A DNA stretch of 24,745 nt from an uncultured Rhodocyclaceae bacterium. Lineage in GTDB: Bacteria > Pseudomonadota > Gammaproteobacteria > Burkholderiales > Rhodocyclaceae. Shown here in pieces: positions 15,282-22,394 of this stretch. The translations under genes were made by a program, and so were the position numbers. Location: contig CALAGF010000102.1 in assembly GCA_937892345.1 (NCBI GenBank), positions 1-24,745 on the forward strand, given 5' to 3'. Under the pieces are notes generated by a model that had not been told where the DNA came from, ran no database searches, and worked only from the letters and a program-made list of their open reading frames with translations. The first letter of the stretch is position 1. The number at the start of each line of letters is the position of its first letter.

Positions 15282-16669
15282 AACACAAGGTCAAACATAT
15301 TCACTTCGTTGGTGTCGGCGGTTCCGGCATGAGCGGTATTGCCGAAGTGCTGGCTCACCTTGACTACACCGTGAGCGGTTCCGATCTTGCGGCCAGCGCG
15401 ACCACCCGGCGCCTGGAAGGTGAAGGGGTGCGCGTGGTCATTGGCCATGCCGCCGAGAACATCGCCGGTGCCGATGCGGTAGTGATCTCTACGGCTGTCA
15501 AGGAAGACAACCCGGAAGTCATGGCGGCGCGTGAGAAGCACATTCCGGTGGTGCCGCGCGCCCAGATGCTGGCGGAACTGATGCGTTTGAAGCACGGCAT
15601 CGCGATTGCCGGCACCCACGGCAAAACCACAACGACCAGTCTGGTGACCAGCATTCTCGCGGAAGGGGGTGTTGATCCCACATTCGTGATCGGAGGACGC
15701 CTGAATGCTGCCGGCGCAAATGCGCGTCTGGGGCAGGGCGATTTTCTCGTGGCCGAGGCCGATGAATCGGATGCCTCCTTCCTCTTCCTGTCGCCGGTCA
15801 TCTCCGTGGTCACGAATATCGATGCCGACCACATGGAAACCTACGGTCACGATTTCGAACGCCTGAAAGGCGCTTTCGTCGACTTTCTCAATCGCCTGCC
15901 TTTCTATGGCGTGGCGGTGCTCTGTGCCGACGACGCCAACGTGCGCGCCATCATGCCGCAGGTCAGCAAGCAAATCGTGACCTACGGCCTGGACCCGGCC
16001 TGCAATTTCCATGCGGAAAATGTGGTTGCCGATGCCGGCCAGATGCGGTTTACCTGCGTGCGAGTGAACGGCTCGATTTCCCGCCTGGATATCACCCTGA
16101 ATACGCCGGGCATGCACAACGTGCTCAACGCATTGGCGGCGATTGCCGTGGCGACCGAAGTCGGCATCTCCGACGCTGCCATCGTAAAGGCCCTGGCGGA
16201 GTTCAAGGGCGTGGGCCGCCGCTTCCAGCGCTACGGCGAAGTCGCTCTGCCGAGCGGTGGCAGTTGCACCTTGGTTGATGATTACGGCCACCATCCGGTG
16301 GAAATGGCCGCAACCCTTGCTGCAGCGCGTGGCGCATTCCCCGGCCGTCGCCTGCTTCTCGCCTTCCAGCCGCACCGCTACTCCCGCACGCGCGACTGCT
16401 TCGAGGACTTCGTCAAAGTCCTGTCTACGGTCGACGCCCTTTGTCTGGCAGAAATCTATGCCGCCGGCGAAGCACCGATCGTGGCTGCTGATGGCCGCTC
16501 GCTGGCGCGTGCCTTGCGGGTTGTCGGCAAGGTTGAGCCGGTTTTCGTTGAAGACATCGCGGCCATGCCGCAAACCATTCTCGATGTTGCCCGTGATGGC
16601 GACGTGGTACTGACCATGGGGGCTGGCTCGATTGGCGCAGTTCCCGGCAAGCTGGTGGAAGGCATATGA
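15278..16669 (+). CDS. murC: UDP-MurNAc:L-alanine ligase MurC
   Basis: MurC adds L-alanine to UDP-MurNAc, the first stem-peptide step. The 463 residues have an N-terminal nucleotide-binding domain (GVGGSGMSG, 12-20), the P-loop GTHGKTTTTS (112-121), ADESDASFL and NIDADHMETYG in the central domain, and DDYGHHPVE and FQPHRYSRT in the C-terminal domain. The His in the P-loop is characteristic of MurC. The start overlaps the murG stop (ATGA). In order within the operon it follows MurG, although it acts first in the pathway. Confidence 0.97.
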   Translation: MKHKVKHIHFVGVGGSGMSGIAEVLAHLDYTVSGSDLAASATTRRLEGEGVRVVIGHAAENIAGADAVVISTAVKEDNPEVMAAREKHIPVVPRAQMLAELMRLKHGIAIAGTHGKTTTTSLVTSILAEGGVDPTFVIGGRLNAAGANARLGQGDFLVAEADESDASFLFLSPVISVVTNIDADHMETYGHDFERLKGAFVDFLNRLPFYGVAVLCADDANVRAIMPQVSKQIVTYGLDPACNFHAENVVADAGQMRFTCVRVNGSISRLDITLNTPGMHNVLNALAAIAVATEVGISDAAIVKALAEFKGVGRRFQRYGEVALPSGGSCTLVDDYGHHPVEMAATLAAARGAFPGRRLLLAFQPHRYSRTRDCFEDFVKVLSTVDALCLAEIYAAGEAPIVAADGRSLARALRVVGKVEPVFVEDIAAMPQTILDVARDGDVVLTMGAGSIGAVPGKLVEGI

Positions 16670-17571
16670 ACGGATTGGGCAAAGTGGCAGTGATGTTCGG
16701 CGGCACCTCCGCCGAGCGCGAGGTTTCCCTGAACAGTGGGTCGCGCGTATTGGCCGCGCTGCTAGGGCAGGGGGTGGACGCGCATCCTTTTGATCCGGCT
16801 GAACAGCCGCTGGATGCGCTCAAGGGTTACGACCGCGCATTTATCGCGCTGCACGGTCGACATGGCGAAGACGGCACAATTCAAGGTGCGCTTGAAGTCA
16901 TGCACATTCCCTATACCGGCTCTGGCGTCCTCGCCTCGGCGCTGGCAATGGACAAGTTCCGCACCAAGCTGATGTGGCAGGCCGCAGGCTTGCCGGTGCC
17001 GGAATATGCATTGCTCAACCCCGACTCCGACTTTGCCGACATCGAAGAAGAATTGGGCTTGCCCCTCTTTGTCAAGCCGGCGCGCGAAGGTTCGTCGATC
17101 GGCGTGACCAAGGTCAAGACGCCAGGCGCGCTCAAGGCTGCGTATGAAGAAGCGGCCCGCCATGATTCGCTGGTGATCGCCGAAAAGGGCGTGATGGGCG
17201 GTGAATATACGGTAGGGATCGTGGGTGAGCAGGTACTGCCAATCATCAAGATTGAGCCGGCGACCGAGTGGTATGACTACGAGGCCAAGTACAACCGTGA
17301 CGACACACGTTATCTCTGTCCCTGCGGCTTGTCCGATGCGAAGGAAATGCAAATCCGCAAGCAGGCACTCGAGGCGTTCCGCGTACTCGGTGGCCGTGGC
17401 TGGGGGCGGGTCGATTTCCTGATGGACGAAGAGGGTAATCACTATTTTCTCGAAGTGAACACCGCACCCGGCATGACCGACCATTCGCTGGTACCAATGG
17501 GTGCGCGCGTCGCCGGACTGGACTATCCGGCGCTGGTGCGCCAGGTACTCGAAATGGCAACGACCGACTGA
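16666..17571 (+). CDS. ddlB: D-alanine--D-alanine ligase DdlB
   Basis: DdlB is an ATP-grasp enzyme making D-Ala-D-Ala for MurF. The 301 residues are of usual length. The N-terminus has VMFGGTSAEREVSLNSG; the ATP-binding region has LFVKPAREGSSIGV (K137, loop E141-G146) and the catalytic C-terminal block has GRVDFLMDEEGNHYFLEVNTAPGMTDHSL. A tyrosine (WYDYEAKY) in the omega-loop matches D-Ala-D-Ala rather than D-Ala-D-Lac enzymes, so intrinsic vancomycin-type substitution is not expected. The start overlaps the murC stop (ATGA). Confidence 0.96.
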   Translation: MNGLGKVAVMFGGTSAEREVSLNSGSRVLAALLGQGVDAHPFDPAEQPLDALKGYDRAFIALHGRHGEDGTIQGALEVMHIPYTGSGVLASALAMDKFRTKLMWQAAGLPVPEYALLNPDSDFADIEEELGLPLFVKPAREGSSIGVTKVKTPGALKAAYEEAARHDSLVIAEKGVMGGEYTVGIVGEQVLPIIKIEPATEWYDYEAKYNRDDTRYLCPCGLSDAKEMQIRKQALEAFRVLGGRGWGRVDFLMDEEGNHYFLEVNTAPGMTDHSLVPMGARVAGLDYPALVRQVLEMATTD

Positions 17572-17579
17572 GACGATGA

Positions 17580-18320
17580 ATGTGGCACAAACCGCAACTG
17601 CTCAATACCCTTGCCGACCTGCTGATGCTGGTCGCTGCGGCTGCCTTGCTGGCCGCGGGCGCGGTATGGCTGGTTCGTGTCCAGTCGCTGCCGGTCAAGG
17701 AAGTGGTTTTTGTCGAGCCGCTGGCGCATACCCGGCGCGGCGAAATCGAGCAGGTCTTGCCGTCGGCCTTGCGGGGCAATTTTTTCAGTATCGACCTGGA
17801 GTCGGTACGCGTGGCACTGGAACAGTTGCCCTGGGTGCGCAAGGCAAAAGTGCGCCGCGTTTGGCCGGCTACGCTGGAGGTGTCAGTCGAGGAGCATCGG
17901 CCGCTGGCACGTTGGGGCGAGGGACTGGCCGAAATGGTGAACAGTCACGGCGAAGTGTTTGCGGCCTTGAGCAACGAGGAAACACTGGCCGCCTTGCCCT
18001 TGCTGAGCGGCCCCGGCGGCACCGCAGGCGAGGTGCTGACGCATTTCCAGTTGTTCTCGGCGGCCTTTGCCAAGATCGGCGATCGGCCGGTGCAGTTGCT
18101 GCTCTCGCCGCGTCTGGCTTGGCAGTTGCGCCTGAACAGCGGGATGCGGATCGAAATCGGGCGGGATCATCCGAAGGCGCCGGTACTGGCCCGGCTGGAA
18201 CGTTTTGCCGAGGTTTATTCAGGCGTGAAGGCCAAGTTGCCTTCAGGTCAGGTTGTGGTGGATTTGCGCTATCCAAACGGTTTCGCGATCAGGGTCGCGG
18301 GCGAGGGGAAGGGAAAGTAA
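17580..18320 (+). CDS. ftsQ: Cell division protein FtsQ
   Basis: FtsQ is a bitopic inner-membrane protein that joins early (FtsA/FtsZ) and late divisome parts and binds FtsBL. The 246 residues have a short cytoplasmic tail, one transmembrane helix (about 11-33), a POTRA-like domain (about 36-105, with VKEVVFVE, LPWVRKAKVRRVWPATLEVSVEEHRPLARW) and a C-terminal beta domain. The start ATG 17580 follows the ddlB stop by 8 nt. The local Shine-Dalgarno is poor (GAGACGATGA). A nearby out-of-frame ATG at 17576 may be a decoy. Confidence 0.94.
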   Translation: MWHKPQLLNTLADLLMLVAAAALLAAGAVWLVRVQSLPVKEVVFVEPLAHTRRGEIEQVLPSALRGNFFSIDLESVRVALEQLPWVRKAKVRRVWPATLEVSVEEHRPLARWGEGLAEMVNSHGEVFAALSNEETLAALPLLSGPGGTAGEVLTHFQLFSAAFAKIGDRPVQLLLSPRLAWQLRLNSGMRIEIGRDHPKAPVLARLERFAEVYSGVKAKLPSGQVVVDLRYPNGFAIRVAGEGKGK

Positions 18321-18324
18321 GACT

Positions 18325-19554
18325 ATGAGCAGGGACAACAAGGATCTGATTGTCGGGCTGGATATCGGGACGTCAAAGATCGTCGCGCTGGTTGCCGAAC
18401 TCGACAATGAAAACAAGATGAGCGTGATCGGCATGGGTTCCCAGGACTCCCGCGGCCTGAAAAAGGGCGTAGTGGTCAACATCGAGGAAACCGTGCACAC
18501 GATCAGCCGGGTGATTCAGGAAGTGGAGTTGATGGCTGACTGCAAGGTCAGCAACGTCTATACGGGGATTGCCGGCAGCCACATCAAGAGTTTCAACTCG
18601 AACGGGATGGTGGCGATCAAGGACAAGGAAGTCACTGCGGGCGATGTCGAACGGGTGATCGAAACGGCGAAGGCCATGCCGATTCCCGCCGATCAGGAAA
18701 TCCTGCATATCCTGACGCAGGAGTTCGTCATCGACGGCCAGGACGGTATCCGTGAGCCGATCGGGATGAGCGGCATGCGTCTGGAAGTCAAAACGCACAT
18801 CGTCACCGGCGCCGTTTCGGCGGCACAGAACATCGTCAAGTGCGTTCGCCGCTGCGGCCTCGAGGTGAATGATCTGGTGCTGCAGCCGCTGGCTTCGAGT
18901 TATGCCGTGCTCTCCGAGGACGAGAAGGATCTCGGCGTCTGCTTGATCGACATTGGCGGCGGCACGACCGATCTTGCCGTCTGGACCCAGGGTGCCATCC
19001 GTCATACCTCCGTGATTCCCATCGCCGGTGATCAGATTACCAACGACATCGCGATGGCACTGCGTACGCCAACCCGCGAGGCCGAGGATATCAAGTGCAA
19101 GTTCGGCTGTGCCTTGTCGCAACTGGCCGACATGAACGAGAGCCTGGATGTTGCCGGGGTCGACGACCGGCCTAGCCGGAAATTGAGCCGCCGTGCGCTG
19201 GCTGATGTGATCCAGCCGCGGGTCGAGGAATTGTTCGAACTGATTCAGAACGAGTTGCGCCGCGCAGGCTTCGAGGAGGTTTTGTCCTCCGGCATCGTGT
19301 TGACCGGTGGCGCTAGCGTGATGCCCGGCATGGTCGATCTTGGTGAGGAAATCTTCCATATGCCGGTGCGTCTGGGTAACCCGAAATACATGGGCAGTTT
19401 GGCCGATGTGGTTCAGAACCCGCGTTTTTCAACGGCATTCGGCCTTTTGCTTGAAGCGCAGACCCAGCGCAAGCGTGGCCAGAAAATTCAGGAGAAGCAA
19501 GGCGTGAAGGATGTCTTCTCCAGCATGAAGCAGTGGTTTTCAAAAAATTTCTGA
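18325..19554 (+). CDS. ftsA: Cell division protein FtsA
   Basis: FtsA is an actin-like ATPase that anchors FtsZ to the membrane. The 409 residues show the phosphate-1 motif VGLDIGTSK near the N-terminus, the SHS2/1C domain (about 85-165), phosphate-2 DIGGGTTD (209-216) and an adenosine motif GIVLTGGASVMPG. The C-terminal membrane-targeting amphipathic helix (VFSSMKQWFSKNF) is intact. The frame is open upstream to 18253, inside ftsQ. I choose ATG 18325, preceded by a purine-rich AGGGGAAGGG (18304-18313) Shine-Dalgarno region. The gap from ftsQ is 4 nt. Confidence 0.96.
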   Translation: MSRDNKDLIVGLDIGTSKIVALVAELDNENKMSVIGMGSQDSRGLKKGVVVNIEETVHTISRVIQEVELMADCKVSNVYTGIAGSHIKSFNSNGMVAIKDKEVTAGDVERVIETAKAMPIPADQEILHILTQEFVIDGQDGIREPIGMSGMRLEVKTHIVTGAVSAAQNIVKCVRRCGLEVNDLVLQPLASSYAVLSEDEKDLGVCLIDIGGGTTDLAVWTQGAIRHTSVIPIAGDQITNDIAMALRTPTREAEDIKCKFGCALSQLADMNESLDVAGVDDRPSRKLSRRALADVIQPRVEELFELIQNELRRAGFEEVLSSGIVLTGGASVMPGMVDLGEEIFHMPVRLGNPKYMGSLADVVQNPRFSTAFGLLLEAQTQRKRGQKIQEKQGVKDVFSSMKQWFSKNF

Positions 19555-19575
19555 TTTGTTTTTTACCGGTTTTTC

Positions 19576-19583
19576 AGAGGAGG
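19576..19583 (+). promoter_or_regulatory. Strong Shine-Dalgarno of ftsZ
   Basis: AGAGGAGG lies 5 nt before ATG 19589 and is the best ribosome-binding site in the cluster. It decides the ftsZ start over the TTG 11 codons upstream (19556), and suggests independent, high-level initiation rather than coupling. Confidence 0.85.
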
Positions 19584-19588
19584 TTGTC

Positions 19589-20767
19589 ATGTTTGAAATC
19601 ATCGAGAAGGAAGAAGAACTCGGCACCGTGATCAAGGTGTTCGGGGTCGGCGGTGCAGGTGGCAATGCCATTGAGCACATGATTCGCGAAGGCGTGAATG
19701 GCGTTGAGTTCATCGCTGCCAATACCGATGCACAGGCTTTGGCCCGCAATGCGGCGTCGAGCAAGCTCTCGCTTGGCAAGACCGGCCTTGGTGCCGGCGC
19801 CAAGCCGGAAGCCGGCAAGGCAGCTGCCGATGCGCACAAGGACGAAATCCGTGCCGCGCTCGAAGGTGCTCATATGGCCTTTATCACGGCCGGTATGGGT
19901 GGCGGTACGGGAACCGGTGCCGCGCCGGTGGTTGCCGAAATCGCACGCGAAATGGGCATTCTGACTGTTGGCGTCGTGACCAAGCCGTTCAGCTTTGAAG
20001 GCGGCAAGCGCATGAAGTCTGCCGAGGCTGGCATTACCGAGTTCTCCAAGCACGTCGACTCGCTGATCGTCATTCTCAACGACAAGTTGATGGAAGTGAT
20101 GGGCGACGATGCCGACGTCGATGACTGTTTCAGGGCCGCGGATGACGTGTTGAAGAACGCCGTTGGCGGTATTGCCGAAATCATTACCTACCCGGGCCTG
20201 GTCAACGTTGACTTCGAAGACGTGCGTACGGTGATGGGCGAAATGGGCCGGGCGATGATGGGTTCTTCCGCGGCATCCGGTGTCGACCGTGCGCGGATCG
20301 CCGCCGAGCAGGCGGTGGCTTCACCCCTGCTGGAAGGCGTCAACCTCTCCGGTGCGCGCGGTGTGCTGGTGAATATCACCGCCGCCAAGGGCAATCTCAA
20401 GATGAAGGAAGTCAACGAAGTGATGAATACCGTCAAGGCGTTTGCTGCCGAAGACGCGCACATCATCTTCGGTGCGGTGTACGACGAACTGATGGGCGAC
20501 TCGTTGCGCGTGACGGTGGTTGCGACCGGCCTTGGCCAGGTCGCCGCCAAGCGCCAGACCTTTGAAGTGATCAATACCCCGATCATCGAAGCGGCGGCTA
20601 CCGGCACCCACGATGCAGTCGCTTTCAGCAGCACGGCCATCGACTATAACCAGATCGCCGATGTGCCTGCAGTTGTGCGCAAGCGGAATGTTACCGTCGA
20701 AGCGCTGGCCAACAGCGGCGTGGATCGCTACGACATCCCGGCCTTCCTGAGAAAGCAGGCGGACTAA
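19589..20767 (+). CDS. ftsZ: Cell division GTPase FtsZ
   Basis: FtsZ is the tubulin homologue that forms the Z-ring. The 392 residues contain the GTP-binding signature GGGTGTG (104-110, in AGMGGGTGTGAAPVVAE), the early loop VFGVGGAGGNA, and the T7 synergy loop NVDFEDVRTVM that completes the neighbour's GTPase site. The C-terminal linker is short. The terminal peptide DIPAFLRKQAD, which binds FtsA and ZipA-type partners, is present. The start is ATG 19589. A 34-nt gap separates it from ftsA, the largest junction in the cluster. It ends the dcw run; lpxC has a separate promoter-like signal at 20811-20819. Confidence 0.98.
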   Translation: MFEIIEKEEELGTVIKVFGVGGAGGNAIEHMIREGVNGVEFIAANTDAQALARNAASSKLSLGKTGLGAGAKPEAGKAAADAHKDEIRAALEGAHMAFITAGMGGGTGTGAAPVVAEIAREMGILTVGVVTKPFSFEGGKRMKSAEAGITEFSKHVDSLIVILNDKLMEVMGDDADVDDCFRAADDVLKNAVGGIAEIITYPGLVNVDFEDVRTVMGEMGRAMMGSSAASGVDRARIAAEQAVASPLLEGVNLSGARGVLVNITAAKGNLKMKEVNEVMNTVKAFAAEDAHIIFGAVYDELMGDSLRVTVVATGLGQVAAKRQTFEVINTPIIEAAATGTHDAVAFSSTAIDYNQIADVPAVVRKRNVTVEALANSGVDRYDIPAFLRKQAD

Positions 20768-20799
20768 GTAGAAAGCAATTCATTCTCTGAAAAAGGGCG

Positions 20800-20826
20800 G
20801 CGGGGCCTTGTGATACAATGCCCCGC
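20800..20826 (+). promoter_or_regulatory. lpxC promoter embedded in a GC hairpin
   Basis: TGATACAAT (20811-20819) is an extended -10 (TG-A-TACAAT). No -35 match is seen at 16-18 bp. The -10 lies in the 13-nt loop of an inverted repeat, GCGGGGC (20800-20806) and GCCCCGC (20820-20826). The repeat is followed by TTT only, so as a terminator of ftsZ it is weak. Predicted transcription start near 20826 gives a leader of about 26 nt. Confidence 0.55.
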
Positions 20827-20852
20827 TTTCCCCAATCATTCAACTACTTGCA

Positions 20853-21767
20853 ATGCTCAAGCAACGCACGCTGAAAACTGTAATACGCGCCGCAGGCGTG
20901 GGCCTGCATGGCGGAGTGAAGGTCAGCATGACCCTCAGGCCGGCTGCCCCGGATACCGGTATCGTTTTTCGTCGTGTTGATTTGCCGGAGCCTGTCGATA
21001 TTCCCGCCAAAGCATTTCTGGTTGGCGATACACGCATGTGTTCCTGTCTGGAAAAGGACGGGGTAAAGGTCGGCACCATTGAACATCTGATGTCCGCGCT
21101 CTGCGGACTGGGCATCGACAACGCCTGGATTGATCTCGATGCGCCTGAAGTCCCCATTCTCGATGGTTCGGCTGCACCCTTCGTATTCCTGATCCAGTCG
21201 GCGGGTATTGAAGAGCAGAATGCCCCGAAGAAATTCATCCGCGTCAATCGTACCCTTGAGGTTTGCGACGGCGACAAGTGGGCTCGCTTCGAACCCTATG
21301 ACGGCTACCGCCTCGCTTTTTCCATCGTCTTCAATCATCCGGCCATCGACAAATCGGCACAGACGGCGGAAATCGATTTCGCCAGCCAGTCCTATGTTCG
21401 TGAAATCTCGCGCGCCCGTACTTTCGGCTTCATGCAGGAAGTCGAATATCTGCGTGAAAATGGCCTGGCGCTGGGCGGTGGTCTGGAAAACGCCATCGTT
21501 CTCGACGAATTCCGTGTTCTGAATCAGGATGGTTTGCGCTACGGCGACGAATTCGTGAAGCACAAAATTCTGGATGCGGTCGGAGATCTTTATCTTCTGG
21601 GGCACCCGCTGCTGGCAGCCTATTCGTCACACAAGGGCGGACACGCACTGAATAACCTGTTGGCCAGAACCCTGCTGACCCAAACCGATGCTTGGGAGCT
21701 GGTGCATTTCGACGACGCCGTGCTGGCGCCGCAGGGTGTCACCCGCTGGTTGGCGCAGGTCGCCTGA
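20853..21767 (+). CDS. lpxC: UDP-3-O-acyl-GlcNAc deacetylase LpxC
   Basis: LpxC is the zinc enzyme for the committed step of lipid A synthesis. The 304 residues include the family N-terminus (RTLKTVIRAAGVGLHGG). Zinc ligands are H78 (TIEHLMSA), H237 and D241 (KHKILDAVGD), with the catalytic H264 in SHKGGHALNN, all in place. The start ATG 20853 fits the family, but no Shine-Dalgarno precedes it (leader ends CAACTACTTGCA). It is the usual downstream neighbour of ftsZ. Its presence confirms a lipopolysaccharide-making Gram-negative. Confidence 0.97.
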   Translation: MLKQRTLKTVIRAAGVGLHGGVKVSMTLRPAAPDTGIVFRRVDLPEPVDIPAKAFLVGDTRMCSCLEKDGVKVGTIEHLMSALCGLGIDNAWIDLDAPEVPILDGSAAPFVFLIQSAGIEEQNAPKKFIRVNRTLEVCDGDKWARFEPYDGYRLAFSIVFNHPAIDKSAQTAEIDFASQSYVREISRARTFGFMQEVEYLRENGLALGGGLENAIVLDEFRVLNQDGLRYGDEFVKHKILDAVGDLYLLGHPLLAAYSSHKGGHALNNLLARTLLTQTDAWELVHFDDAVLAPQGVTRWLAQVA

Positions 21768-21774
21768 TTCGCCC

Positions 21775-21966
21775 ATGTGGCTGCTGCGCTTGCTGGCAGT
21801 TGTTCTCGGCATAGCGCTTTCCTGTGCGGGTTTGCTCTATCTGCTGACCCGGAATCCGCTCTATCTTGCAGTTGCCTGGCGTTTGCTCGTCTGGGGCGTG
21901 ATCTTCGCCCTGATGGTGTTCGCGCTGCTTTTTGTCGAGCGTCTGGCAATCATTCCTGGCTGGTAG
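21775..21966 (+). CDS. Small two-helix membrane protein, unknown function
   Basis: I do not recognise a named family. The 63 residues form two predicted membrane helices (about 3-24 and 37-54) joined by a short polar loop, LTRNPLYLAVAWR. The arginines at 26 and 36, with Arg5 and the C-terminal ERLAIIPGW, would place the loop and termini by the positive-inside rule ambiguously. ATG 21775 lies 7 nt after the lpxC stop; no strong Shine-Dalgarno is seen. The frame is open upstream inside lpxC, so coding status rests on the membrane-protein composition and the tight placement. Its last 17 bp overlap the 3' end of the convergent dciA gene. A role linked to envelope biogenesis is only guilt by association. 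Confidence 0.65.
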   Translation: MWLLRLLAVVLGIALSCAGLLYLLTRNPLYLAVAWRLLVWGVIFALMVFALLFVERLAIIPGW

Positions 21967-22384
21967 CGCGCTCGATCAAATTTGCCAAGGCCTCACGTAA
22001 TGCTCCTTTTGGCAAATTTTCCAGAGTTGACCGTAGAGTTTGCATGGATTTGCCAGAGATGCTTTTTTGAGTGGAAGCCATTGATCGAAAAGGCAATTGT
22101 CGAGGTTGAACTTTTACTTCGATGTCGTTACACTCCAGCCCCTCAATAGATAATTCGCTACACAAGCGCCGGTTCATCTGGCGAAGCTTGGCGGCGACCG
22201 CGCCATTGTCGGCGTGGATAACGACTTTCCCCGACTTGTAATTGGCGACATGCGCTCCCTTGCGCAAGGCGCCGGGGGCGATGGCATCGAATCGCCTGTC
22301 CAGTTTCATCAGAAGTCGCGCATGCGCCATCACCCGGCCTGCGGCGGCATCGGCGTTGAGGAAGTCTTGCGGCGCTTTGTACAT
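21950..22384 (-). CDS. dciA: DUF721/DciA-type replicative helicase loader
   Basis: DciA proteins load the replicative helicase DnaB in bacteria lacking DnaC. The 144 residues (from ATG 22384) hold a DUF721 domain (about 15-95), including AHARLLMKLDRRFDAIAP, ANYKSGKVVIHADNGAVAAKLRQ and a core ending EVKVQP. A basic, probably flexible tail follows. The position between lpxC and secA is the typical DciA place in beta- and gammaproteobacteria. A second in-frame ATG at 22405 would give 151 residues and overlap the divergent M23 gene by 11 bp. Neither start has a clear Shine-Dalgarno. It is the only minus-strand gene after ahpC and is head-to-head with the M23 peptidase and tail-to-tail with the small membrane protein. 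Confidence 0.82.
   Translation of the reverse strand: MYKAPQDFLNADAAAGRVMAHARLLMKLDRRFDAIAPGALRKGAHVANYKSGKVVIHADNGAVAAKLRQMNRRLCSELSIEGLECNDIEVKVQPRQLPFRSMASTQKSISGKSMQTLRSTLENLPKGALREALANLIERATSQE
21978..22019. repeat. 11-bp inverted repeat within the dciA 3' end
   Basis: AAATTTGCCAA (21978-21988) and TTGGCAAATTT (22009-22019) are exact reverse complements around 20 nt. The plus-strand product starts 11 nt after the small membrane protein stop and ends in TTTT (22017-22020), partly inside the stem. It may act as a terminator for the lpxC transcript. On the minus strand it is coding (ENLPK and ALANLI of DciA). Confidence 0.6.
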
Positions 22385-22390
22385 GGGAGG
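22385..22390 (+). promoter_or_regulatory. Shine-Dalgarno of the M23 peptidase (decides GTG start)
   Basis: GGGAGG lies 4 nt before GTG 22395. It is the only good ribosome-binding site near the start of this reading frame, and lies entirely within the 10-bp gap between the two divergent start codons. Confidence 0.65.
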
Positions 22391-22394
22391 TTCC

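Noticed and set aside
18253..18324. N-terminal extension of ftsA
   Set aside because: The added residues lie in ftsQ and precede the canonical FtsA start; the purine-rich ribosome site favours 18325.
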